Assembly: GCA_046541875.1 (NCBI GenBank) | Contig: JBKHCL010000053.1 | Location: forward strand, 1-22,153 | Source: CAZFPT01 sp046541875 | Lineage (GTDB): Bacteria; Planctomycetota; Phycisphaerae; SM23-33 | DNA: 22,153 bases | Direction: 5' to 3' | In this document: positions 1 through 8,449 of the stretch, one piece after another | Numbering within the stretch: the first letter of the stretch is position 1 | How the letters are laid out: each line of letters starts with the position of its first letter | Made by a program: the position numbers and the translations under genes | The notes under the pieces: generated by a model | Databases searched by the model: none | Seen by the model: the letters and a program-made list of their open reading frames with translations, nothing else | Told to the model about the DNA's origin: nothing

Positions 1-64
1 ACCTCCCGGATGCATAGCCGCGCCGCCATGTCGATCGGCCGAAATGCTTTCAACTTGGTTTGGG

Positions 65-92
65 TTGCAGAAACCGGCGTATCGGGTACCAT
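65..92 (+). promoter_or_regulatory. Possible weak promoter upstream of aspS
   Basis: A TTGCAG hexamer (65-70) is followed after 16 bases by TACCAT (87-92), which resembles a sigma-70 type -35/-10 pair. It lies about 70 bases upstream of the aspS start. Both hexamers are imperfect and the spacing is one base short of ideal. Nothing else is recognisable in the first 164 bases, so the real promoter may lie outside the window. Confidence 0.25.
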
Positions 93-164
93 GGTCGGAC
101 TATCGACCGCCGGCGGTCCTGTCGGTTCAGGCATTCCCGGCGAGCCCTTACCCGAGACAGAATC

Positions 165-1979
165 ATGGAGACGTTCAGCGACGAGGTACTCAAGAGGACG
201 CACCACTGCAACGAGCTGCGATCCGGCGACGTGGGCGCCCACGTGCGCCTTTGCGGCTGGGTGCGAAGCTACCGCGATCACGGCGGCGTGGTGTTTATCG
301 ACCTGCGCGACCGTGAGGGCATTACCCAGGTGGTGTTCGACCTGCCCGACGACGAAAGCGACGAATCCGCCGTCGCCCGGTACAACCTCGGTCGATCGCT
401 GCGGAACGAGTGGGTCATCGCCACGGCGGGGACGGTCCGCCCGCGCGGCGCGGATCGCATCAATCCCAAGCTGGGAACCGGCGAAATCGAAGTGATTGCC
501 GATGAGCTGACCGTTCTGAACCGATCGGCCACCGTGCCCTTCGAGCCCGACGAGTTCACCACCGTTCAGGAAGAGCTCCGCCTGCAGTATCGCTACGTGG
601 ATATCCGCCGCCCGAGCATGACCCACGCGCTGCGCCTGCGCCATTCCATCAGCCGGGCCATGCGGAATCTGCTGGATGACGAGGGTTTTGTGGAAGTCGA
701 AACGCCCTTCCTCACCAAGAGCACGCCCGAAGGCGCCCGGGACTTCCTGGTTCCTTCCCGCCTGCAACTGGGCGAGTTCTACGCCCTTCCGCAGAGCCCG
801 CAGCTGTTCAAGCAGATCCTCATGGTCGGCGGGCTGGACCGGTACTACCAGATCGTCCGCTGCTTCCGCGATGAGGACCTCCGCGCCGATCGTCAGCCGG
901 AATTCACCCAGCTGGACATGGAGATGAGCTTCTGCTGCGAGCAGGACGTCATGGACGTGACCAACGCGATGATGGCCAAGGTCTGCGAGGCAGCCGGCGT
1001 GGAGTATCCCGCGGAGGTACCGCACATCACCTACGCCGATGCGATGGATAAATACGGCATGGACGCCCCGGACATGCGATTCGGGATGCTGCTGCATGAT
1101 GTCGGCGAGATCGTCGCCAGGACCGACTTCAAGGTGTTCACCGGCGCCCTGGAAAGCGGCGGGCTGGTCAAGGCGATCTGTCCCAAGGGCGGGGCGAAGT
1201 TCACCCGCAAGGAGATCGACGCCTACACCGCCTACGCCTCCGAGTTCGGCGCGAAGGGGCTGGCGTGGTGCAAGCTGGAGGGCGGCGACTTCGCCGGCGG
1301 GGTCAGCAAGTTCCTCTCCGACGAGGTCAAGACCGAGCTGAAAAACGCCACCGGCGCCGAGGAGGGCGACATCCTGATGTTCATGGCCGACAAGGCCTCG
1401 GTGGTCAACCGGGTGCTTGGCGAACTCCGCGAGAAGCTGGGCGCGGACATGAACCTCTACGACGCAAAGGCGATGGCCTGGTGCTGGGTGACGGACTTCC
1501 CGCTGATCGAGTGGAACGAGGACGAGAACCGCTGGGACTCGCTGCACCATCCGTTTACCGCCCCGAACGTCGAGGACCTCAACAAGCTCGAAAGCGACCC
1601 CGGTGCGGTCCGCTCGCGGGCGTACGACCTGGTCTGTAACGGCCACGAGTTGGGTGGCGGGTCGATTCGTATTCACGACCTGGAAATGCAGAAGCGTGTC
1701 TTCGGGCTGCTGGGCATCGGCGAGCAGGAGGCCGAGGAGAAGTTCGGCTTCCTTCTGGACGCCCTCAAATACGGCGCCCCGCCGCACGGCGGGTTGGCGA
1801 TGGGCGTGGACCGCATCGTGATGCTGCTGACGGGCATGCCCTCGCTGCGTGACGTGATCGCGTTCCCCAAGACGCAGCGCGGCACGTGCCCGTTGACCGA
1901 CGCGCCCTCGCGCATCGACCGGAAGCAGTTGGCCGAGCTGGACATCCAGCTGATCACCCCGCCGGACGAGGTGGAATAG
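165..1979 (+). CDS. aspS: Aspartyl-tRNA synthetase
   Basis: This cytoplasmic class IIb synthetase charges tRNA(Asp) with aspartate using ATP. The 604-residue product has the usual bacterial length and order: an N-terminal OB-fold anticodon-binding domain (LCGWVRSYRDHGGVVFIDLR near residues 28-47), the catalytic core, and a GAD insertion domain in the middle. Class II motif 2 is seen as FRDEDLRADRQPEFTQ (residues 234-249) and motif 3 as GLAMGVDR (543-550). The frame is open further upstream, but the ATG at 165 was chosen because the protein then begins with the family-typical METFSDEVLKRTHHCNEL; its ribosome binding site is weak. Whether it is discriminating, or also charges tRNA(Asn), cannot be told here because no gatCAB genes are in view. 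corA follows after 48 bases and may be co-transcribed. Confidence 0.97.
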   Translation: METFSDEVLKRTHHCNELRSGDVGAHVRLCGWVRSYRDHGGVVFIDLRDREGITQVVFDLPDDESDESAVARYNLGRSLRNEWVIATAGTVRPRGADRINPKLGTGEIEVIADELTVLNRSATVPFEPDEFTTVQEELRLQYRYVDIRRPSMTHALRLRHSISRAMRNLLDDEGFVEVETPFLTKSTPEGARDFLVPSRLQLGEFYALPQSPQLFKQILMVGGLDRYYQIVRCFRDEDLRADRQPEFTQLDMEMSFCCEQDVMDVTNAMMAKVCEAAGVEYPAEVPHITYADAMDKYGMDAPDMRFGMLLHDVGEIVARTDFKVFTGALESGGLVKAICPKGGAKFTRKEIDAYTAYASEFGAKGLAWCKLEGGDFAGGVSKFLSDEVKTELKNATGAEEGDILMFMADKASVVNRVLGELREKLGADMNLYDAKAMAWCWVTDFPLIEWNEDENRWDSLHHPFTAPNVEDLNKLESDPGAVRSRAYDLVCNGHELGGGSIRIHDLEMQKRVFGLLGIGEQEAEEKFGFLLDALKYGAPPHGGLAMGVDRIVMLLTGMPSLRDVIAFPKTQRGTCPLTDAPSRIDRKQLAELDIQLITPPDEVE

Positions 1980-2027
1980 CCCGCCGCGCTCGGACCGCCA
2001 CTACGGGCCCAGCCGAGGAGAGCCAAT

Positions 2028-3110
2028 ATGTCGCGATTCACCAGGACCGTCCAGGAATCCGTCGGCAAGGCACCCGGTGCGCTGATCTACGTCGGCGAAA
2101 AGGCCGACGCCCCGCCAACCCTCTCGCTGATCGAATACGACGCCGACCATCTCGAACAGCGCAGCCTCGACGACCCATCCACAACCGGCGAATTCAAGAA
2201 CACCGAGCCGGTCTCGTGGATCAATATCACCGGCATCCACGACGTGGAATTCGTCCGGTCGGTCGGCGAGCAGTTCGGCCTGCACTCGCTGATGATGGAA
2301 GACATCGTAAACACCACGCAGCGGGCGAAGGTGAGCTTCGACGACGACTTCCTCTTCGCCGTGGTCAAGATGCTCTCGTTCGACAGCGACCAGGACGCCG
2401 TGTGCATCGAGCAGGTCTCGCTGATCTGCGGGCCCAACTACCTGCTGAGCTTCCAGGAGCGTGAGGGGGACGTGTTCGACCCGGTCCGCGAGCGCATCCG
2501 TCACAGCCGCGGGCGCATTCGCACCGCCGGGGCCGACTACCTCGCCTACGCCCTGATGGACGCCGTGGTGGACAACTATTACGTCATCCTCGAACAGATC
2601 GGCGAGCGTGTCCAGAAGCTCGAACAGCGTGTCATTACCGACCCGGACCCGGACGTTCTCCGGACGATCTACCGCTACAAGCACGAGATGGCTGCCCTGC
2701 GTCGCGCCGCTTGGCCGCTGCGGGAGGAAGTGGGCATGATGGTCCGCGAAGAGCACCCCCTCATCGCCGAGGACACCCGACCCTACGTGCGAGACCTCTA
2801 CGAGCACGTGGTCCAGTCCATCGACACCATCGAGACCTACCGCGAGATGACCTCGTCCATGCTGGAGCTCTACCTCACCTGCGTGTCCAACCGCATGAAC
2901 GAGGTGATGAAAGTGCTCACGATCATCGCGACGATCTTCATGCCATTGAGTTTCATCGCCGGACTGTACGGGATGAACTTCGACCCGGACGCCTCCGCGT
3001 GGAACATGCCCGAGCTTCGCTGGAAATACGGCTACCCGGCCGTCCTGGCGGTCATGGCGATCATCGGCGGGGGCATGCTGCTGTATTTCCGCCGAAAACG
3101 CTGGCTGTAA
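2028..3110 (+). CDS. corA: CorA-family magnesium/cobalt channel
   Basis: This is an inner-membrane pentameric channel for Mg2+ (and Co2+ or Ni2+) uptake. The 360-residue protein has the usual large N-terminal cytoplasmic funnel domain, a long helix (around residues 170-290), and two C-terminal transmembrane helices. The signature GMN selectivity motif is at residues 315-317 (LYGMNFD), just after TM1 (MKVLTIIATIFMPLSFIAGL). TM2 follows (AVLAVMAIIGGGMLLYF), and the protein ends with the typical short basic tail RRKRWL. The ATG at 2028 has a strong AGGAG site six to seven bases upstream. It lies 48 bases after aspS on the same strand, so shared transcription is plausible. The family assignment is firm; which metal is the main substrate is not visible. 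Confidence 0.95.
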   Translation: MSRFTRTVQESVGKAPGALIYVGEKADAPPTLSLIEYDADHLEQRSLDDPSTTGEFKNTEPVSWINITGIHDVEFVRSVGEQFGLHSLMMEDIVNTTQRAKVSFDDDFLFAVVKMLSFDSDQDAVCIEQVSLICGPNYLLSFQEREGDVFDPVRERIRHSRGRIRTAGADYLAYALMDAVVDNYYVILEQIGERVQKLEQRVITDPDPDVLRTIYRYKHEMAALRRAAWPLREEVGMMVREEHPLIAEDTRPYVRDLYEHVVQSIDTIETYREMTSSMLELYLTCVSNRMNEVMKVLTIIATIFMPLSFIAGLYGMNFDPDASAWNMPELRWKYGYPAVLAVMAIIGGGMLLYFRRKRWL

Positions 3111-3115
3111 CACAT

Positions 3116-3187
3116 CCTTCCGGCCCGGGGCGGGCATCGTGGGGGCGGCGAATCGTACCTTTCCTGTAGTGCCCCGCCGGGCGAAGG
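3116..3187 (+). other. Imperfect inverted repeat after corA
   Basis: The 170-base gap between corA and the CBS gene contains two GC-rich arms, 3116-3131 and 3171-3187, that can pair imperfectly: CCTTC with GAAGG, then CCCGG with CCGGG, with small bulges and a loop of about 40 bases. It could be part of a corA terminator or a structured leader for the next gene. There is no U-tract and GC-rich DNA pairs easily by chance, so confidence is low. I see no convincing promoter for the CBS gene here. Confidence 0.25.
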
Positions 3188-3279
3188 AACCGCCGAGGCG
3201 AGAAAAGCGGGGCAAACCACGCATTCCCGTAAACCGCACCGCCGTGCTGTCCGATAGCAGGGGCGGGGAGAGAGTACTC

Positions 3280-3696
3280 ATGAAAACAGTGAACGACATT
3301 CTCATGGCCAAGGGTCCGGATGTAACGGTTGGCCTGCCGGCGACCACCGCCCTGGAGGCCGCCCGCCTGATGGCCGAAGCCAAGTGCGGCTCGTTGGTGG
3401 TCATGGACGGGCAATCACCGGTGGGCATCTTCACCGAGCGGGACGTTCTGACGCGCGTGGTCGCCAAGCAGCGGAACCCCGAGACGGCCACCCTCGCCGA
3501 CCTCATGACGCCCAAGGTCACCTCCGTGGGGCTGGATACGCCGGTTCGACAGTGCGCCCAGGTCATGCAGGAGCAACACATCCGCCACCTCGCCATCATC
3601 GAGGAAGGCGCGTTGATCGGCATGATCAGCTTCCGCGACGTGCTGGACGCCGAACTCGCCGAGGTCGACCACCCCGACCCAGCCGCCAGCCTGTAA
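3280..3696 (+). CDS. Two-CBS-domain protein
   Basis: This is a small cytoplasmic protein of 138 residues made almost entirely of a tandem CBS pair (Bateman module): CBS1 at about residues 5-62 (DILMAKGPDVTVGLPATTAL to GIFTERDVLTRVV) and CBS2 at about 70-128 (LADLMTPKVTSVGLDTPVRQ to GMISFRDVLDAEL). Such modules bind adenine nucleotides or related ligands and usually regulate a partner protein. No enzyme or channel domain is attached, so the partner is unknown. The frame is open upstream, but the ATG at 3280 has a good GGGGAG site nine bases before it and starts exactly at the domain. It sits between corA and purL. The neighbourhood does not fix a role, although an adenylate sensor beside purine genes would make sense. 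Confidence 0.9.
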   Translation: MKTVNDILMAKGPDVTVGLPATTALEAARLMAEAKCGSLVVMDGQSPVGIFTERDVLTRVVAKQRNPETATLADLMTPKVTSVGLDTPVRQCAQVMQEQHIRHLAIIEEGALIGMISFRDVLDAELAEVDHPDPAASL

Positions 3697-3715
3697 CCCG
3701 CGCGGAACTCCCGCG

Positions 3716-3731
3716 AGCCGGAATCTCGGCT
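3716..3731 (+). other. Small hairpin after the CBS gene
   Basis: AGCCG (3716-3720) and CGGCT (3727-3731) form a 5-bp stem with a six-base loop, followed by GGTGTTTCT. It is the first of two hairpins in tandem after the CBS gene. Alone it is weak; it may help the stronger hairpin at 3747-3766 to terminate transcription. Confidence 0.3.
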
Positions 3732-3746
3732 GGTGTTTCTGAGGCT

Positions 3747-3766
3747 CCCACCGTGGCGACGGTGGG
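3747..3766 (+). terminator. Perfect hairpin downstream of the CBS gene
   Basis: The arms CCCACCGT (3747-3754) and ACGGTGGG (3759-3766) form a perfect 8-bp stem around a GGCG tetraloop, followed by the partly U-rich CTTGCCTGTTTG. It lies 50 bases past the CBS stop codon and 50 bases before the putative purL promoter, where a terminator is expected. The weak U-tract and symmetrical sequence also fit a dispersed REP-like palindrome. Only one copy was noticed in this window. Confidence 0.5.
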
Positions 3767-3815
3767 CTTGCCTGTTTGATCGATGACCTTCCGGGCTCAT
3801 TTCTCATGCTGCCCG

Positions 3816-3844
3816 TTGTCGCCCCTCCCGTCGGCCGCTACAAT
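3816..3844 (+). promoter_or_regulatory. Sigma-70-like promoter for purL-purQ
   Basis: TTGTCG (3816-3821) and TACAAT (3839-3844) are separated by exactly 17 bases. The -10 element matches five of six consensus positions and the -35 element four of six. It lies 38 bases upstream of the purL ATG, leaving a short leader. The leader is too short for a PurR-type or guanine riboswitch, and none is seen. Confidence 0.6.
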
Positions 3845-3882
3845 GCCGCTTTCATCCCAACCCGCCACCGACGGAACGGCCC

Positions 3883-6789
3883 ATGATTCATCGCATAGAG
3901 ATACGACCCGACGAAAACCACGGAAACCCCCACGCCCGGAGCATCGCACACCAGATTCGCGAGCTGGGCATCGAGAGCGTCACCGCCGTCCGGTCGGCCA
4001 AGCTGTTTTTCCTGATCGGCGAACTGACCGACGCCGACGCCCAGCGCGTGGCCGAGGAATTGCTGATCGACCCGGTGATCCAGCGCTACGTCACCGGCGC
4101 GAGCGATGCTGCGGGGCAGTCCGTGATCGAGGTACACCTCCAGCCCGGCGTGATGGACCCCGTCGCCGCCTCGACGGAAAAGGCGATCGCCGACATGGGG
4201 CTGCAGATCGAAGCGGTCCGCACGGGTCGACGCTATGAACTCTCCGGCGACGTCTGCGAGGACGACGCCCGCACCATCGCCGGGAAGCTGCTGGCCAATC
4301 CGGTGATCGAGGACACCTACTTCGAGGCCCACACGCCCGAGGAAATCCACGCCGAGCCCTATCGGCTGGACGTGACCGAAGTCGCCATCCGCGACCTCGA
4401 CGACGTCGGCCTGGAGAAGCTCTCCCAGCAGGGCGACCTGTTCCTGAACCTCACCGAGATGCGGGCGATTCAGGAGTATTTCCGCAACCTCGGCCGCGAC
4501 CCCAGAGACGTCGAGCTGGAGATGATCGCCCAGACCTGGTCGGAGCACTGCGTCCACAAGACGTTCCGCTCCGACGTCGCCGTGCGCAACGGCGACGGCG
4601 AGATCATCGAGGAGATTCCCAACCTCATCAAGACCACCGTGTTCGGATCGACCCGCGAGCTGGACAAACCCTGGTGCCTCAACGTATTCGAGGACAACGC
4701 CGGCGTGATCGAGTTCGACGACGAGTTCGCCGTGTGCTTCAAGGTCGAAACGCACAATCACCCCTCGGCCATCGAGCCCTACGGCGGGGCGTCTACGGGC
4801 ATCGGCGGGGTCGTCCGCGACCCGATGGGCACCGGCCTGGGCGCCCGCCCGGTGGCCAATACCGACGTGTTCTGCTTCGGCGATCCGAGCATGGCCCCGG
4901 AGGACGTGCCCAAGGGCGTGCTGCACCCCCGCCGCGTGATGCGTGGCGTGGTCGGCGGCGTGCGGGATTACGGAAACCGCATGGGCATCCCCACCGTCAA
5001 CGGGGCGGTCTACTTCGACGACCGCTACCTGGGCAACCCGCTGGTGTTCTGCGGCACGCTCGGGCTGATCCCGCGAGACAAGGCCACCAAGCGAACCCCC
5101 AACGAGGGCGACGCGATCGTGGTGGTCGGCGGACGCACCGGCCGAGACGGCATCCACGGGGCCACCTTCAGCTCCGGTGAGCTCACCCACGCCCACGAAA
5201 CGGAGTTCTCCCACGCCGTGCAGATCGGCAACGCCATCACCGAAAAGAAGATGCTCGACACGATCATGCAGGCGCGAGACAAGGGGCTGTTCACCTGCAT
5301 CACCGATTGCGGCGCCGGCGGGCTCAGCTCGGCCGTCGGCGAGATGGGCGAAAAGATCGGCGCCGAGGTCCACCTCGACCGGGTCCCGCTGAAATACGCC
5401 GGCCTCTCGTACGACGAGATCTGGATCTCCGAAGCACAGGAACGCATGGTCATCTCGGTATCGCCGGACAAACTGGATGAGACCCTCGCCCTGTTCGCGG
5501 CAGAGGACGTCGAAGCCACCCACATCGGAACCTACGGCACCGACGACAAGAAGCTGCGCCTGCATTACGGTGACGCCATCGTGGGCGAGTTGGACATGGA
5601 CTTCCTCCACGACGGCCTGCCGCGTCCGACCAAAGACGCCCTGATCGACCGGACGCCCAGAGCAACCCCCGTCCCGCCGACGCGAGAAGACTACACCACG
5701 GCTGTGACGGACATCCTCGCATCGGCCAACGTGGCCAGCAAGGAATGGATCATCCGCCAGTACGACCACGAGGTGCAGGGCGGAAGCGTCATCAAGCCCC
5801 TCGTGGGCGCCACCGAGGACGGGCCAGGCGATGCCGCGGTAATCCGCCCGGTGCTCTCAAGCCAGAAGGCCGTCGTGCTCTCCTGCGGGATGAACCCCAG
5901 GCTCGGCGACCTGGACGCCTACCACTCGGCCCTGCACGCCGTGGACGAGGCGCTGCGGAACCTCGTCGCCGTGGGCGGCAACCTCGAACGGACCGCGATT
6001 CTGGATAACTTCTGCTGGGGCAACTGCAACAAGCCCGACCGCATGGGCTCGTTCGTGCAGGCCGCCAAAGCCTGCCGCGACGCCGCCCTGACGTATGGCA
6101 CGCCGTTCGTCTCCGGGAAGGACTCGCTCAACAACGAGTTCCGCACCGACTCGGGCGAGGTCATCGCCATCCCGCCGACGTTGCTGATCTCCGCGTTCGG
6201 CGTGATCGACGATGCCCGCCGCTGCGTGTCGGCCGACGCGAAAGTCGCCGGCAGCGCGGTGTACCAGCTCGGCGCGACGCGCCCCGAACTGGGCGGCTGC
6301 CACTACCTGCTCACCCAAGGCATCGAGAGCGGAAACGACGTGCCACCGGTAGACCCGGCCGCCAGTCGAGAAACGATGGTCGCCCTGAGCAATACCATCG
6401 CCCAGGGCCTGGTGCGGTCCTGCCACGACCTGTCCGAGGGGGGCCTCGCGGTGGCAGCAACCGAGATGGCCATGAGCGGGCAGCTCGGGATGGACATCGA
6501 AATGCACGCTGTCCCGGTGACCGACCTCCCCGCCGGCAACGGCCAAGGCGAAGGCAATCACCTCGGGTTGATCGCCAAACTGTTTGGCGAGTCGGCTGGT
6601 CGATTCCTGGTCGAGGTGCTGCCCGAGAACACCGACGCCTTCGAGAAGGCGCTGGGCGAGGTGCCCTTCGGACGGATCGGCACGGTGACCGACACCCGCC
6701 GTGTCGTGATGACAACCAGAGAACGCCCCGTGGTGGACCTCTCCATCGACGACGCGAAGACCGCCTGGCAGAGCGCCATTCACGGGTAG
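3883..6789 (+). CDS. purL: FGAM synthase PurL with fused tandem PurS-like N-terminus
   Basis: The enzyme converts FGAR, ATP and glutamine-derived ammonia to FGAM in step four of de novo purine synthesis. At 968 residues it is about 200 longer than ordinary small PurL. The extra length is two PurS-like units in tandem: residues 1-72 (ending DPVIQRY) and about 80-147 (ending NPVIEDTYF). The PurL core follows, with TWSEHCVHKTF (218-228), KVETHNHPSAIEPYGG (287-302), a GRDGIHGATFSS loop, CHDLSEGGLAVA and LFGESAGRFLVEV. The glutaminase is separate and encoded next door by purQ, 23 bases downstream. No free purS was found here. The ATG at 3883 has a weak ribosome binding site, but it starts exactly at the first PurS-like strand. 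The enzyme assignment is firm; the PurS reading rests on visible internal similarity. Confidence 0.96.
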   Translation: MIHRIEIRPDENHGNPHARSIAHQIRELGIESVTAVRSAKLFFLIGELTDADAQRVAEELLIDPVIQRYVTGASDAAGQSVIEVHLQPGVMDPVAASTEKAIADMGLQIEAVRTGRRYELSGDVCEDDARTIAGKLLANPVIEDTYFEAHTPEEIHAEPYRLDVTEVAIRDLDDVGLEKLSQQGDLFLNLTEMRAIQEYFRNLGRDPRDVELEMIAQTWSEHCVHKTFRSDVAVRNGDGEIIEEIPNLIKTTVFGSTRELDKPWCLNVFEDNAGVIEFDDEFAVCFKVETHNHPSAIEPYGGASTGIGGVVRDPMGTGLGARPVANTDVFCFGDPSMAPEDVPKGVLHPRRVMRGVVGGVRDYGNRMGIPTVNGAVYFDDRYLGNPLVFCGTLGLIPRDKATKRTPNEGDAIVVVGGRTGRDGIHGATFSSGELTHAHETEFSHAVQIGNAITEKKMLDTIMQARDKGLFTCITDCGAGGLSSAVGEMGEKIGAEVHLDRVPLKYAGLSYDEIWISEAQERMVISVSPDKLDETLALFAAEDVEATHIGTYGTDDKKLRLHYGDAIVGELDMDFLHDGLPRPTKDALIDRTPRATPVPPTREDYTTAVTDILASANVASKEWIIRQYDHEVQGGSVIKPLVGATEDGPGDAAVIRPVLSSQKAVVLSCGMNPRLGDLDAYHSALHAVDEALRNLVAVGGNLERTAILDNFCWGNCNKPDRMGSFVQAAKACRDAALTYGTPFVSGKDSLNNEFRTDSGEVIAIPPTLLISAFGVIDDARRCVSADAKVAGSAVYQLGATRPELGGCHYLLTQGIESGNDVPPVDPAASRETMVALSNTIAQGLVRSCHDLSEGGLAVAATEMAMSGQLGMDIEMHAVPVTDLPAGNGQGEGNHLGLIAKLFGESAGRFLVEVLPENTDAFEKALGEVPFGRIGTVTDTRRVVMTTRERPVVDLSIDDAKTAWQSAIHG

Positions 6790-6812
6790 AGAGAGATGGC
6801 AAAGAACCAACT

Positions 6813-7592
6813 ATGGCGACACCGAAAGCATTGGTACTGAGATCGGCCGGCGCGAACTGCGACCGGGAAACCGAATTCGCCCTCCAGCAGGCGGGCTTCG
6901 AGGCGTCGCGCGTCCACGTGTTCCGCGTGATGGAGAACCCCGCGATGCTCGATGACGTCCAGTTCCTCGTGATTCCGGGGGGCTTCAGCTACGGCGATGA
7001 CGTCGCTGCGGGCAAAATCCTCGCCAACCAGATGCTCCACCGCCTGGCCGACCCGCTCAACCAGTTCGTCGCCGACGGCAAGCTCGTGCTGGGCATCTGC
7101 AACGGGTTCCAGGTTCTCGTCAAGAGCGGCCTGCTGCCCTGGGCGAAGGTGGATCCCGCCACCGCGCATAAAGACGTCACGCTCGGCTGGAACGACAACG
7201 GCCGATTCGAGGACCGTTGGGTGCACCTGCGCGTCGACTCGGACAAGTGCGTCTTCCTGCCGGCCGACGAGATCATCGCCCTGCCCGTCGCCCACGGCGA
7301 GGGCAAGTTCATTCCACGAGACGACGACGTGCTCAACCGTCTCCGCACCGATGGCCAGGTCGCCCTGCGCTACGTCACCGCCGACGGGCAACCCGGCCCC
7401 TTCCCGGTGAACCCCAACGGCAGCGTGGACGACGTGGCCGGTATCTGCGACCCCAGCGGGCGCGTGCTGGGACTCATGCCCCACCCCGAGCGGTTCGTCG
7501 AAATCACCCACCACCCTCAATGGACGCGCAAAGACCTCACCCGCGCCGACGGACGCATTTTCTTCGAGCGGGCTTTCGCGCACCTGCGCTGA
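6813..7592 (+). CDS. purQ: FGAM synthase glutaminase subunit PurQ
   Basis: This class I glutamine amidotransferase hydrolyses glutamine and passes ammonia to PurL. The 259-residue protein shows the complete catalytic triad: Cys96 in LGICNGFQ, and His224 and Glu226 in LMPHPERF. The N-terminal segment ALVLRSAGANCDRET and the VIPGGFSYGDDV loop (53-64) are diagnostic of PurQ. It is somewhat longer than PurQ from Gram-positive bacteria (about 225-230 residues), which fits the version seen with PurS-fused PurL. It starts 23 bases after the purL stop codon on the same strand, so the two are almost certainly co-transcribed from the promoter at 3816-3844. A purine-rich GAGAGAG sequence lies upstream, but its spacing is loose. 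Confidence 0.96.
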   Translation: MATPKALVLRSAGANCDRETEFALQQAGFEASRVHVFRVMENPAMLDDVQFLVIPGGFSYGDDVAAGKILANQMLHRLADPLNQFVADGKLVLGICNGFQVLVKSGLLPWAKVDPATAHKDVTLGWNDNGRFEDRWVHLRVDSDKCVFLPADEIIALPVAHGEGKFIPRDDDVLNRLRTDGQVALRYVTADGQPGPFPVNPNGSVDDVAGICDPSGRVLGLMPHPERFVEITHHPQWTRKDLTRADGRIFFERAFAHLR

Positions 7593-7621
7593 TTGACTTG
7601 CCACCTCCCCGGCGATACCGT
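7593..7621 (+). promoter_or_regulatory. Possible weak promoter for psd-pssA
   Basis: TTGACT (7593-7598) directly follows the purQ stop codon, and TACCGT (7616-7621) lies 17 bases further on. The -35 element is good (five of six) but the -10 element is poor (three of six). The pair is 66 bases upstream of the psd start. Read-through from purLQ is the alternative. Confidence 0.3.
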
Positions 7622-7686
7622 CAATGAATGCAGTCGGCCGGGCGGGCATGTTGCACCGTCGGCCGAGACACTCGCAGGGAGACCGC

Positions 7687-8394
7687 ATGTCCTCGCTGAA
7701 GTTCACGCGATACGCCTGGCCGCAGATGCACCTCACCGCCGGGGCAATGCTCCTGCTGCTGGCCGTTTTTTACCTCAAGGGCGCCTGGGACCCGCACTGG
7801 ATCTGGTTCGCCCTCGCGCAGATCCCCACGGCCGTGGGGCTGTGGGTGCTGTGGTTCTTCCGCGACCCCGACCGCACGCCGCCCGAAGAACCGCACCTGC
7901 TGGTGAGCCCCGCCGACGGAACCGTGACCGACCTGACGCTTCTGGGCGACCAGTGCGCCCTTGGCCGCGAGGCAATGCAGATCGGCGTGTTCATGTCCGT
8001 TTTCAACGTGCACGTCAATCGTGTGCCCGCCGATGGAACCGTCGAACGGATCGATTACCAACCCGGCGCATTTCTGGACGCCCGCGACCCCGCTGCCTCC
8101 GAGAAGAACGAAGCCGCTACCATTACCATGACAATCCAGCACGACGGGCAGAGCTACCCCATCGCGTTCCGTCAGATCGCCGGGCTCATCGCGCGACGTA
8201 TCGTGACCGATCTCCAACCCGGGCAGGTCGTCACTCGCGGGTCGCGCATGGGGATGATCAAGTTCGGCTCGCGTTGCGAGCTGATCGTCCCGCGCGAGAT
8301 CGCCGGAACAATCCTCGCGGACGTCGGAGATGCCGTCCTCGCCGGACAGACGCCACTGGTGGAGCTGCCCCGCGAACGGTTTCTCGAAGACTGA
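7687..8394 (+). CDS. psd: Phosphatidylserine decarboxylase, short type
   Basis: This membrane-bound pyruvoyl enzyme converts phosphatidylserine to phosphatidylethanolamine. At 235 residues it belongs to the short (PSD-A, archaeal/Sinorhizobium-like) class rather than the longer E. coli type. Two hydrophobic segments near the N-terminus (about 17-32 and 37-57) anchor it. Conserved motifs include SPADGTV (74-80), MSVFNVHVNR (103-112, with the conserved His109) and GMIKFGSR (189-196). Self-cleavage is expected between Gly194 and Ser195, with Ser195 becoming the pyruvoyl group. The frame is open further upstream, but the ATG at 7687 has an AGGGAG site five bases away and is clearly preferred. pssA, which makes its substrate, follows after 55 bases. 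Confidence 0.95.
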   Translation: MSSLKFTRYAWPQMHLTAGAMLLLLAVFYLKGAWDPHWIWFALAQIPTAVGLWVLWFFRDPDRTPPEEPHLLVSPADGTVTDLTLLGDQCALGREAMQIGVFMSVFNVHVNRVPADGTVERIDYQPGAFLDARDPAASEKNEAATITMTIQHDGQSYPIAFRQIAGLIARRIVTDLQPGQVVTRGSRMGMIKFGSRCELIVPREIAGTILADVGDAVLAGQTPLVELPRERFLED

Positions 8395-8449
8395 CCCGCC
8401 CTGCCGGCGATGATGGACACATCCAGCGACCCCATAGGGAAAGACAAGC

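Noticed and set aside
60..164. N-terminal extension of aspS by 35 codons
   Set aside because: The extension is Arg-rich, unlike any AspRS N-terminus, while the ATG at 165 gives the family-typical beginning.
10..495. A plus-strand open frame overlapping the start of aspS in another frame
   Set aside because: It overlaps over 300 bases of aspS coding sequence and has no recognisable domain, only Arg/Thr/Ser-rich composition.
2001..3800. A long open frame (about 600 codons) on the minus strand opposite corA and the CBS gene
   Set aside because: It mirrors two clearly recognisable plus-strand genes, has His/Val/Asp-rich low-information composition, and shows no family motif. Such frames are common in high-GC DNA.
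3838..5769. A long minus-strand open frame opposite purL
   Set aside because: The plus strand is unmistakably purL, and the antisense product has the same biased composition with no recognisable domain.
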